Source: Thiobacillus sp. 65-1402 (GTDB taxonomy: Bacteria; Pseudomonadota; Gammaproteobacteria; Burkholderiales; Thiobacillaceae). Taken from it: 55,113 bases of DNA. The translations under genes and the position numbers were made by a program. Position 1 is the first letter of the stretch; the number at the start of each line of letters is the position of its first letter. Of this stretch, positions 7,037 through 14,986 are shown one piece after another. Below the pieces are notes generated by a model that saw only the letters and a program-made list of their open reading frames with translations, searched no databases and was not told where the DNA came from. The stretch is from positions 1-55,113 of the forward strand of contig NZ_MKUG01000072.1 of the NCBI RefSeq assembly GCF_001897685.1. Reading direction: 5' to 3'.

Positions 7037-8344
7037 ATGAAGTCTGTATTTTTGCGCCGTAGCCTCCAGAGTGGGTTGCAGCCGGTGTGCCGCATAGCGG
7101 TGGTGTCATTGTTGTGGTTTCTGCTGTCTCCAGCGTTCGCTGGCTCACCCGTGTTGACCTTGGAAGATGCCTGGCACCTGGCCGATGAGGCTAATCCGGC
7201 ACTGCGCGCAGCCCAAGCCAACGTTCCCGCAGCCGAAGGCGAGCTTCGCGATGCACGTGCGCCGTTATGGAACAACCCGCAGGTTTCGATGGAACGAAGC
7301 CGGAAGGAAGTCCCTCAGGTCTCGAGTTCCACCCAGGTGAACCGGGAATGGAGTTTGGGATTCGCGCAGACTTTCGAAATCGCGGGCCAGCAAGGTACCC
7401 GCCGGACCTCAGCCGAGCAATCGTTGGCCGCAACCCGGCAGGTGATCGCGGAAACCCGGCGGCAGGTGCGAGCCGAAGTGGAGAGCCGTTTCGCGCGGGT
7501 GCTTAGCCTGCAGTTGCGCATCCAGACTGAGGAGACGACGCTCAATCTCATCGAAGATGCCGCCAAAGCTGTCGGCAAGCGGGTCGCGGCAGGAGAGGAC
7601 AGCCGGCTAGACGGCAACCTCGCCCGCGTGGAGGCGGAACGGGCGCGCAACCAGGTGGCGCTGCTCCGCGAGCAACTTATCCAGGCCCGCGCGGAGCTGG
7701 CCGCGTTGCTACAACTGCCACCTAACGAACTCCCGCAAGCCCAGGGTGCCCTTGATCCCGTATCCATCCCCTACTCCCTGGATGACCTGCTGAATTCCGC
7801 AGCAGACCGCCCTGCCCTCCGAGCGCTGGATCATCGGGAACAAGCTGCGAAAAGCCGCCTTAATCTTGAGCGTGCGGCGCGCTACCCGGATGTCACGGTG
7901 GGGCTTAACACGGGGCGGGAGGGGCCGCTCGATGCCCGCGAAAAAATTGTCGGGTTGAGTGTCTCCCTGCCACTCCCGGTGTTCCGCCAGAACGCGGGGA
8001 GCATCGGGCGAGCAACCACGGAATTCACCCAGATCCAAATCGAGCGCGAGGCCACAGGTCGCGACGTCCGCGCCCAAGTGGTCGCCCTGTGGGAGCGATT
8101 CACCAACCTCAAGGCGAGGATGGATCGGCTCAAGGAATCGGTGCTGCCCAGCCTGCAGGATAACCAACGCCTCTCCTCCATTTCCTTCCGGGCAGGCGAG
8201 ATCGGACTGCTGCAATTGTTGCTGGTCCACCGCCAGGCGCTGGATGGACAACGGGATCTGCTCGATGCACGCACCGAATTGCGCCTGACCAAAGTGGCGC
8301 TGGAAGCGGCGGCAGGCTGGCAGTCCACGCCCGAGCTGCGCTGA
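7037..8344 (+). CDS. TolC-family outer-membrane factor (CzcC/CusC type), first RND operon
   Basis: 435 residues from the ATG at 7037, chosen because GGAAAGGA lies at 7023-7030. A Sec signal ends near SPAFA. The rest consists of two long helical repeats typical of TolC-fold efflux channels: a first ALRAAQANVPAAEGELRDA helix, a GEDSRLDGNLARVEAERA segment, and the second-half LPVFRQNAGSIGRA motif that marks the strand-to-helix turn. The trimer would form the outer-membrane tunnel for the adaptor at 8377 and the pump at 9617, which follow in order and close together. Confidence 0.88.
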   Translation: MKSVFLRRSLQSGLQPVCRIAVVSLLWFLLSPAFAGSPVLTLEDAWHLADEANPALRAAQANVPAAEGELRDARAPLWNNPQVSMERSRKEVPQVSSSTQVNREWSLGFAQTFEIAGQQGTRRTSAEQSLAATRQVIAETRRQVRAEVESRFARVLSLQLRIQTEETTLNLIEDAAKAVGKRVAAGEDSRLDGNLARVEAERARNQVALLREQLIQARAELAALLQLPPNELPQAQGALDPVSIPYSLDDLLNSAADRPALRALDHREQAAKSRLNLERAARYPDVTVGLNTGREGPLDAREKIVGLSVSLPLPVFRQNAGSIGRATTEFTQIQIEREATGRDVRAQVVALWERFTNLKARMDRLKESVLPSLQDNQRLSSISFRAGEIGLLQLLLVHRQALDGQRDLLDARTELRLTKVALEAAAGWQSTPELR

Positions 8345-8376
8345 ACAATTCACCCAAGAATTTAGGAACTCATGAC

Positions 8377-9606
8377 ATGAAAAACTCACACAGCCAGCAA
8401 AAAAATGGCCTGAAACAACTGGCCTCACTGCTCCTGGTCGGCAGCTTGTCTGCAACCCTGCTTGCGGGGTGCGGCGACAAACCGGCACCGGAGCAAGGCG
8501 TCTCCCAAAAAACGGAGCCCGAAAACCAGGGCACGCAAAAATCCCCGCCAGAAAAACCGGGAGAAAAAGCCACCGAAAAACTGCTCAATCTGAGTGACGC
8601 GGAGATTCATCAAGCGGGCATCAAGATACAGAAACTGGAATTTCAGGAAAAAGCCGACCTGATCGTGGTCACCGCCACCATCCAGGCCAACCAGGACAGG
8701 CTAGCCCATGTCGCACCCCGGGTACCGGGCCGCATCGTCAAGGTGAATGCCAGCCTGGGCGACCGAGTAAAGCCTGGCCAGGCACTGGCCACACTCGACA
8801 GCATCGAGCTGGGCGAAGCGCGTTCCAGCTATCTTCAGGCAGCGAGCGAGGCGGCGGTGGTGCAGGCAGGTTTCGATCGCGCCAAGCGGCTGCAAACGGA
8901 GAACATCATCCCCGAAAAGGATTATCTGCGCGCCCGTGCCGAGCACGAAAAGGCCCGGGCCGCCCTGCGTGCCGCCGCTGACAAGTTACGCATGATGGGC
9001 GTTTCCCCGGAGAAACTGTCTGGATCGGTGTTTCCGCTGACCGCACCCTTTTCTGGCACGGTCATCGAGAAAAAAGCGGTACTGGGCGAGCTTGCGCAAC
9101 CCGACGCATCCCTGTTTACCGTGGCCGACCTGTCCATCCTGTGGATCGAAAGCGATCTGTTCGAGAAAGATCTTGGCAAGGTCAAGGTCGGCGCCCAGGC
9201 AGCCGTCACAGTGTCCGCCTATCCAGGCGAAGTGTTCAAGGGGCGTCTCACCTACATCAGCAGCACGATGGACAGGGAAACCCGTACGGTCAAGGCGCGG
9301 GTCGAAGTGCCGAACCCCGACGGCAGGCTGAAACCTGAAATGTTCGCGACTGTAGCGATCGGTACCGGGGGGAGTGTCAAGGCGTTGCTCGTGCCGGAAG
9401 GGGCGGTGTTGCTCTTGCAAGGGCAACCGACGGTATTTGTCGCCGAGAGTGGTTGGTTTGAGCCACGCGCCGTGGAAGTGGGCGAACGTGTCCAAGGATA
9501 TGCCGTACTCAAATCCGGCGTGGTGGCCGGCGAGAGCGTGGTAGTGAGCGGCGCCTACGCGCTAAAAGCCCGATTGCTCAAGTCGCAAATCGGCGACGCG
9601 GATTGA
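8377..9606 (+). CDS. RND periplasmic adaptor lipoprotein (CzcB/CusB type), first operon
   Basis: 409 residues. The signal ends in LLAGC, so it is a lipoprotein anchored in the inner membrane. A charged, Pro/Lys/Glu-rich linker (about 32-68) is followed by the adaptor core: the lipoyl half APRVPGRIVKVNASLGDRV, a helical hairpin, the second lipoyl half APFSGTVIEKKAVLGE and a beta-barrel part with the usual RTVKARVEVPNP segment. It bridges the pump and the outer-membrane channel and may hand metal to the pump. Unlike the second operon's adaptor it has no His-rich N-terminus, which suggests a different metal. The stop is 10 bases before the pump's ATG. Confidence 0.9.
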   Translation: MKNSHSQQKNGLKQLASLLLVGSLSATLLAGCGDKPAPEQGVSQKTEPENQGTQKSPPEKPGEKATEKLLNLSDAEIHQAGIKIQKLEFQEKADLIVVTATIQANQDRLAHVAPRVPGRIVKVNASLGDRVKPGQALATLDSIELGEARSSYLQAASEAAVVQAGFDRAKRLQTENIIPEKDYLRARAEHEKARAALRAAADKLRMMGVSPEKLSGSVFPLTAPFSGTVIEKKAVLGELAQPDASLFTVADLSILWIESDLFEKDLGKVKVGAQAAVTVSAYPGEVFKGRLTYISSTMDRETRTVKARVEVPNPDGRLKPEMFATVAIGTGGSVKALLVPEGAVLLLQGQPTVFVAESGWFEPRAVEVGERVQGYAVLKSGVVAGESVVVSGAYALKARLLKSQIGDAD

Positions 9607-9616
9607 GGGGGCGGCC

Positions 9617-12600
9617 ATGTTGAATAAAATTGTTGATCTTTCCCTGCGCTACAAGGTGCTGGTGCTGGTGGCGTTTGTGCTGGTGGTGATGTTGGGCGTG
9701 AAAGCCTGGCTTGAAGTGCCGGTGGATGCCTTCCCCGACGTGACGCCGGTGCAGGTGAATATTTATACGGAGGCACCGGGGCTTGCGGCCGAGGATGTTG
9801 AAAAGCTGCTGACCTTTCCGGTGGAGGGTGTCATGGCCGGCCTGCCGGGAGTGGAGGAGATACGCTCGGTGTCCCTGTTCGGGCTGTCCTATGTCAGTGT
9901 GTATTTCAAGGACGACGTGGACATCTATTTCGCCCGCCGCCTGGTGAGCGAAAAGCTGCAGGAGGCCAAGGGCCGCATTCCGGAAGGCTACGGCGAGCCG
10001 GTGCTCGGTGCCAACAGTTCAGGGTTGGGCCAGGTGTTCTGGTACACCATCGAATCCGCCGACAAGAAGCTGTCCGGGATGGATCTGCGTACGCTTCAGG
10101 ACTGGACGGTACGGCTCGTTCTGCGCACCGCACCTGGGGTGGACGACATCATGTCCTGGGGCGGCGACGAGAAACAATACCAAGTGCTGATCGACCCGCG
10201 GCGGCTTATCAAGTACGGGCTGACCTTCAAGGACGTGATGGAAGCGCTGACCGCCAACAACCGCCAGGTGGGCGGGCAATACGTTAACCTGGGCCAGGAA
10301 CAGTACCTGGTGCGCGGCTTGGGCTTGGTTTCCAATACGCAGGACATCGGCGGCATTGTCGTTACCGAAAAGGAAGGCACACCGGTCTACGTACGCGATG
10401 TGGCCGATGTCAAGGAAGCCCCCTCCCTGCGAAGCGGCGCGGTCACCAAGAACGGCGAGGAGGTGGTGCTGGGGATGGCGTTGCAGCGTATCGGCGAGAA
10501 CGCCAAGAACGTGGTTGACGCCGTCAAGGAAAAGCTGAAGACGGTCCAACAAGCCTTACCCCCGGGCGTGACGATCAAGCCGGTGTACGACCGCACCGAG
10601 CTGGTCGAGAAGGCAGTCAAGACCGCCGAAAACGCCCTCGTTGAGGGTTCAATCCTGGTGGCCATCATCCTGTTCCTGTTTCTGGGTGAAATCCGTTCGG
10701 CGGTGGTGGTGATTCTTGCGCTTCCGCTCGCCATGCTGATCAGCTTCATCCTGATGCAGCAATGGGGCCTGTCCGCCAACCTGATGTCGCTGGCCGGGCT
10801 TGCCGTGGGCATCGGCATGATGGTGGACGGCGCCGTGGTAATGGTTGAGAACGGCTTCCGCCTGCTCAGCCACAAGGTCGGACAATCGGTCAACAAGAGC
10901 CATGTGATCCTGGAAGCAGCGCGGGAAGTGATCAATCCGACCGTGTTCGCGATCCTGATCATCATCGTGGTGTTTCTGCCGCTGTTTTCTCTGACCGGGC
11001 TCGAGGGCAAGCTTTTCAAGCCCATGGCGCTCACCATCACCTTCGCCATGATCGGTTCTCTGCTGCTGACCTTGACCTTGGTGCCGGTGCTCAGTTCGCT
11101 GATTCTCAAACCCAAGGAGGAGAAAGACACCTTCGTGGTGCGCTGGGCGAAAAGACTTTATCTGCCGCTGCTGGACTGGGCTCTGGAGAACAAGCGCAAG
11201 ATGGTCGGCGGCGCATTGATCCTGCTGATCGGAACCCTCGCCCTGTTTCCTTTCCTCGGCAAGGAGTTCATGCCGACCTTGCAGGAGGGCGGCATCATGT
11301 TCCGCGTCACCAGCATTCCCTCCACCTCGCTGGATGAATCGATCCGCATCTCCGAGGGCATCGAAACCGAACTCAAGCATTTCCCTCAGGTGAAATCCGC
11401 CATTGCCATGATCGGCCGCGCGGAGAAAGGCGAGACGGCGGACGTCAACTACATGGAAATCCTGGTGGACCTCAAGCCTCATGAGCAATGGCCGAAGCCG
11501 ATTTCCTTTCCGGAACTGACGCGGGAAATGCAGGAGGCGCTGGAGAAACAGGTGCCAACCTCCGTCATCGCCGCCACGCAACCGATCCAGATGCGCGTTG
11601 AGGAATTGATTTCCGGCGTGCGAGCCACCCTGGCCTTGAAGCTCTACGGCGAGGATCTGGCCACGCTGGATCGCTTGTCCACCGAGATCAAGTCCGTACT
11701 GGATAAAGTGCCTGGCGTGGCCGACCTTTCCCTGGAAGCCAACAAGGGCAAGCCGCAAATGGTGGTGAAGGTGAACCGCGAAGCGGCGGCGCGCTTGGGA
11801 CTCAACGCCGACGATATCCTGGAGATAGTGCAGGCCGGCATCGGCGGCAAGGCCGTTTCCACACTGATCGACGGCGTGAAGCGCTTCGACATCCAGGTGT
11901 GGCTCGCGCCTGAATTTCGCGACAGCGTTGAAGCCATCAACAACATTCCGATCCGTACCCGCAGTGGCGCGCTGGTGCCGTTGTCCAGTGTGGCCACGAT
12001 AGAACTGGACGAAGGTTATTCCTTCGTGCGACGCGAGCAACTGCAACGCTATGCGGTGATCCAGATGGACGTGAAAGGGCGTGACGTGGACAGCTTCGTG
12101 AAGGAGGCAGCGGCCAAAATCAAAAGCGAAGTGAAGATGCCGGCCGGCTACTGGGTTGAGTGGGGTGGCGCCTTCGAGAACCAGCAGCGCGCCATGGCCA
12201 AGCTGGCGCTGATCGTGCCGCTTACCATCGGACTGATCTTCATTCTGCTGTATACGGCGTTCAACTCCCTCACCTACGCCACGCTGATCATCGCCAACGT
12301 GCCGTTCGCCATCATCGGTGGCGTGATCGGTTTGTTCATCACTGGGCAGTATCTGTCGGTGCCCTCGGCTATTGGTTTCATCGCCGTGTTTGGGGTGGCG
12401 ATGCTGAACGGCATCGTACTGGTGTCCTTCCTCAACGATCAGCGGCGGCAGGGGCTGTCGGTCAGGGAGGCCGTCAAGCAAGGTGCTGCGCTGCGGCTGC
12501 GGCCAGTGTTGATGACGGCATCCATCGCCATCTTCGGCCTGGTGCCGATGCTGCTCTCCAGCGGCGTCGGCGCCGAGACCCAGCGGCCGCTGGCGACGGT

Positions 12601-12703
12601 GGTGGTGGGCGGGCTATTCACCTCGACGGCGTTGACCTTGCTGCTGTTGCCGCTGATGTACGAGTGGGTGGAGAACCGTCGCGAGCGCAAGCAAGCGAAA
12701 TAA
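9617..12703 (+). CDS. Heavy-metal RND efflux pump (CusA/CzcA superfamily), first operon
   Basis: 1028 residues, the usual length for HME-RND pumps. The inner-membrane trimer drives metal out of the periplasm or cytoplasm with protons. The N-terminal helix is followed by the periplasmic domain (VPVDAFPDVTPVQVNI), then helices 2-6, a second large periplasmic domain and the last six helices. The TM4 motif is AVGIGMMVDGAVVMVEN, with the proton-relay Asp at D404. This differs from the DFG...DGAVV motif of the second pump and has Gly where CusA-type pumps usually have Ala, so the metal is uncertain. It is tightly linked to the adaptor and the channel. A perfect 26-base palindrome follows the stop. 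Confidence 0.92.
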   Translation: MLNKIVDLSLRYKVLVLVAFVLVVMLGVKAWLEVPVDAFPDVTPVQVNIYTEAPGLAAEDVEKLLTFPVEGVMAGLPGVEEIRSVSLFGLSYVSVYFKDDVDIYFARRLVSEKLQEAKGRIPEGYGEPVLGANSSGLGQVFWYTIESADKKLSGMDLRTLQDWTVRLVLRTAPGVDDIMSWGGDEKQYQVLIDPRRLIKYGLTFKDVMEALTANNRQVGGQYVNLGQEQYLVRGLGLVSNTQDIGGIVVTEKEGTPVYVRDVADVKEAPSLRSGAVTKNGEEVVLGMALQRIGENAKNVVDAVKEKLKTVQQALPPGVTIKPVYDRTELVEKAVKTAENALVEGSILVAIILFLFLGEIRSAVVVILALPLAMLISFILMQQWGLSANLMSLAGLAVGIGMMVDGAVVMVENGFRLLSHKVGQSVNKSHVILEAAREVINPTVFAILIIIVVFLPLFSLTGLEGKLFKPMALTITFAMIGSLLLTLTLVPVLSSLILKPKEEKDTFVVRWAKRLYLPLLDWALENKRKMVGGALILLIGTLALFPFLGKEFMPTLQEGGIMFRVTSIPSTSLDESIRISEGIETELKHFPQVKSAIAMIGRAEKGETADVNYMEILVDLKPHEQWPKPISFPELTREMQEALEKQVPTSVIAATQPIQMRVEELISGVRATLALKLYGEDLATLDRLSTEIKSVLDKVPGVADLSLEANKGKPQMVVKVNREAAARLGLNADDILEIVQAGIGGKAVSTLIDGVKRFDIQVWLAPEFRDSVEAINNIPIRTRSGALVPLSSVATIELDEGYSFVRREQLQRYAVIQMDVKGRDVDSFVKEAAAKIKSEVKMPAGYWVEWGGAFENQQRAMAKLALIVPLTIGLIFILLYTAFNSLTYATLIIANVPFAIIGGVIGLFITGQYLSVPSAIGFIAVFGVAMLNGIVLVSFLNDQRRQGLSVREAVKQGAALRLRPVLMTASIAIFGLVPMLLSSGVGAETQRPLATVVVGGLFTSTALTLLLLPLMYEWVENRRERKQAK

Positions 12704-12710
12704 ACCGATC

Positions 12711-12736
12711 GCGTGCAGCCCGGCCGGGCTGCACGC
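12711..12736 (+). repeat. Perfect 26-base palindrome between pump and PII-like gene
   Basis: GCGTGCAGCCCGG is followed at once by its exact reverse complement, ending at 12736. As RNA it would make a very stable hairpin of about 11 pairs with a small loop. There is no T-run after it, so it is not a classic intrinsic terminator. It may be an attenuator or an mRNA-processing site that lowers or separates expression of the PII-like gene (start 12758), or a protein-binding site. Confidence 0.6.
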
Positions 12737-12757
12737 ACACCAAACAGGAGAAAACGC

Positions 12758-13099
12758 ATGAAAGAGATCAAGGCTTACATCCACAATCACCGCATCGGCG
12801 ATGTGATTCGCGCCCTCAAGGACTCAGGGCAATGCAATGCGAACGCCGGTTGCCACAACCTCGGTGTCATCCCGGTGCAAAGCCTGCTGAAGGCGGTGGA
12901 TGCCAGGGAGCAGCACTACTCCGTCGAACTCGCCGAAGAGGTCATTCACGAATCCAAACTGGAACTGGTCTGCGAGGATCACCAGGTGAACGAACTGGTG
13001 GACATCATCGCGCGCACCGCCCGCACCGGCCAGGCCATGGCAGGGTGGATTTATGTGAGCGATATCATCCAGGCAGTTCCAGTCGCAGGACGGCCATGA
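12758..13099 (+). CDS. PII-like signalling protein of the first RND operon, with a Cys insertion
   Basis: 113 residues from ATG 12758, with an ACAGGAG ribosome binding site; the frame is open further upstream but crosses the palindrome. The beginning MKEIKAYIHNHRIGDVIRAL and the later ELVDIIARTARTGQAMAGWIYVSDI match the PII fold (GlnB-like ferredoxin-type sheets and the conserved TGxxGxG-like region). It lacks the Tyr-51 uridylylation motif, as in the PII-NG group reported near metal RND pumps. An unusual QCNANAGCH stretch (C26, C32, H33) could bind metal. It probably senses metal or a nucleotide and adjusts the pump. Confidence 0.75.
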   Translation: MKEIKAYIHNHRIGDVIRALKDSGQCNANAGCHNLGVIPVQSLLKAVDAREQHYSVELAEEVIHESKLELVCEDHQVNELVDIIARTARTGQAMAGWIYVSDIIQAVPVAGRP

Positions 13100-13175
13100 C
13101 ATCCATAGACATCGGCGGAGTCAAAAACGAACTGCAATACTGCACAAAGCAACCTGAAAGGTACGAACTGCTTCA

Positions 13176-13205
13176 TTGACAGGATAAGTCCGCAGTAACT
13201 ATAGT
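13176..13205 (+). promoter_or_regulatory. Sigma-70 type promoter of the second RND operon
   Basis: TTGACA at 13176-13181 and TATAGT at 13200-13205 are separated by 18 bases, close to the sigma-70 consensus. Transcription would start near 13212, almost exactly at the proposed ATG of the CzcI-like gene, and no Shine-Dalgarno site precedes that ATG. The first gene may therefore be translated from a leaderless or nearly leaderless mRNA. Confidence 0.65.
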
Positions 13206-13212
13206 GTCGGCC

Positions 13213-13563
13213 ATGCGACGGTTTCTCTTGACCCTTATGCTGTGCCTGCTACCGCTCCAGATATCCTGGGCCGCGGTGGCGGAGTATTGCGGGCACGAAC
13301 AGGACAAAGCCGCACAGCACTTCGGCCATCACGACGATGAGCACAAAGCTTCTTCCGCAAAACCCGACCCAGACAAGCAGCCCGGGAAATTCGACCTCGG
13401 GCACGATCACTGCCATATGTCTGGCTTCCTGGGTTTCTTGAACGAGGCGGCTTTTCACGCATCAATTCCACCCACACAGCCCTCGCTGCGACGCACCGAA
13501 GCGGCTTATCCATCCCTCTCTCCGGACAGACCCGAACGTCCCAAGTGGTCCGCTCTCGCCTAA
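13213..13563 (+). CDS. czcI: CzcI-family small periplasmic protein, second RND operon
   Basis: 116 residues from the ATG at 13213 (MRRFLLTLMLCLLPLQ); a GTG nine bases upstream is possible. The signal peptide ends near SWAAVA. The mature part is His-rich (CGHEQDKAAQHFGHHDDEHK, then DLGHDHCHM) and ends in a Pro/Arg-rich tail with RPERPKW. Signal, His cluster and location before czcC match CzcI, a small protein proposed to influence czc expression. It would bind Zn, Co or Cd in the periplasm. It is probably the first gene transcribed from the promoter at 13176. Confidence 0.75.
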   Translation: MRRFLLTLMLCLLPLQISWAAVAEYCGHEQDKAAQHFGHHDDEHKASSAKPDPDKQPGKFDLGHDHCHMSGFLGFLNEAAFHASIPPTQPSLRRTEAAYPSLSPDRPERPKWSALA

Positions 13564-13660
13564 TACGGCGGAACGGATGCTCCTCATCAAGCTAGCACGC
13601 GCTTTTTAGCCTGCGCGGTTCCGTTTCGCCGGATTCATCCTTTCATTTCTGGAGAATTCG

Positions 13661-14977
13661 ATGCGAAAACGTCTATTGCCGCTTGGGTTGGCGGCGCTGT
13701 TTTTCAACCCATCTGTTGCACAAACTGTCGATGCCGGACGTAATGGCGCTTATGAAACGAGTGGTATCCGCGCCGCGCGTGCCGCCGAGCCGGCTGCCCC
13801 GCTCACCCTGACGGCGGCGCTGGAACTGGCGCTCGGTGCCAATCCTGATCTGGCGGCGGCGGGCCGTGAGTTGGAGGCTGTCGAAGCCACGATCATTCAG
13901 GCGCAAGTTCGTCCGAACCCGGAGATTGCGGCCTCCATTGAGGATACGCGTAGGGCGACGCGAACAACCACGCTGCAGCTAAACCAGCCGATCGAGCTTG
14001 GCGGCAAGCGCGCGGCCAGGATCACCGCCGCCGAGCGGGGCCGCGATGCCGCATCGACGGAACTGAACGCCAAGCGTGCCGAAATTCGTGCGGCGGTGGT
14101 GGCGGCGTTCTTTGACGTGCTCGTTGCGCAGGAACGTTTGCGGCTTGCCCAGGCATCGGTCGAACTCGCGCAACGCGTAACCATCGCCGCCTCGCGGCGG
14201 GTCACCGCCGGCAAGGTATCCCCGGTGGAAGAGACCAAGGCGCGCGTAGCCGAAGCCGGTGTACGCGTCGAACTGACGCTGGCCGCCAGCGAACTGGCGA
14301 GTTCGCGCAAGCGCCTTGCTGGGGCTTGGGGCAATCCGGCGCCCCGTTTCGAACGCGTCGAGGGCAATCTTGAAGCCTTGCCGCCACTCCCTGCTCTCGC
14401 CGACCTCAATAGCCGCCTCGCCGCTTCGCCCAACTTGCTGCGCGCCAGGATCGAGGTCGACCGCCGGCAAACGCTGGCGGAGGTCGAGCGCAGCCGGCGT
14501 GTTCCGGACCTGACCGTCAGCCTCGGCGCCAAACGCAACGAAGAATTGGGCCTCAATCAGGCGATTCTCGGTGTTTCGATTCCGATTCCGATCTTCAATC
14601 GCAATCAAGGCAACCTGCTGGAAGCACTACGCCGCACCGACAAAGCGCGGGATGAGCTTTCCGCCGCCGAGATCCGCCTGTCCAACGAGATGACCGCTGC
14701 GTACGAGCGACTGAATACGGCACGTCAGGAAGTCGAGTCGCTACAGCGGGACATTCTGCCGGGTGCACAAAGCGCCTACGACGCCGCGACCAAGGGCTTC
14801 GAACTGGGCAAATTCAGCTTCCTCGAAGTGTTGGATGCCCAGCGCACTTCATTCCAGGCCAAATCCCAATACCTGCGTGCGCTGGCCGAGGCGCATCGAT
14901 CCGCTGCCGAGATCGAAGGCATTCTCGGTGAGGCATCGCCCAGTTCAACCCACGCACCAGCCGCCACAAAACCGTAG
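13661..14977 (+). CDS. czcC: CzcC-type outer-membrane factor of the TolC family, second RND operon
   Basis: 438 residues, with a GGAGAA ribosome binding site. The signal peptide is about residues 1-20, then a short spacer and the two TolC repeats: ALELALGANPDLAAAGRELE near the N-terminus, TTLQLNQPIELGGKRAAR as the first beta/helix turn, and ILGVSIPIPIFNRNQGNL as the equivalent in the second half. The last helices end in FELGKFSFLEVLDAQRT. It forms the outer-membrane channel for the CzcB-CzcA pair that follows. The next gene begins ten bases after the stop. Confidence 0.88.
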   Translation: MRKRLLPLGLAALFFNPSVAQTVDAGRNGAYETSGIRAARAAEPAAPLTLTAALELALGANPDLAAAGRELEAVEATIIQAQVRPNPEIAASIEDTRRATRTTTLQLNQPIELGGKRAARITAAERGRDAASTELNAKRAEIRAAVVAAFFDVLVAQERLRLAQASVELAQRVTIAASRRVTAGKVSPVEETKARVAEAGVRVELTLAASELASSRKRLAGAWGNPAPRFERVEGNLEALPPLPALADLNSRLAASPNLLRARIEVDRRQTLAEVERSRRVPDLTVSLGAKRNEELGLNQAILGVSIPIPIFNRNQGNLLEALRRTDKARDELSAAEIRLSNEMTAAYERLNTARQEVESLQRDILPGAQSAYDAATKGFELGKFSFLEVLDAQRTSFQAKSQYLRALAEAHRSAAEIEGILGEASPSSTHAPAATKP

Positions 14978-14986
14978 GAACCCAAT

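Noticed and set aside
10649-12481. A 610-residue minus-strand frame inside the first RND pump gene
   Set aside because: His/Gln/Asp-rich composition typical of antisense to coding GC-rich DNA; the RND pump explains the region.
12160-13179. A 339-residue plus-strand frame overlapping the pump end and the PII-like gene
   Set aside because: Out-of-frame reading of the pump and the PII-like gene, with Arg-rich artefactual sequence.
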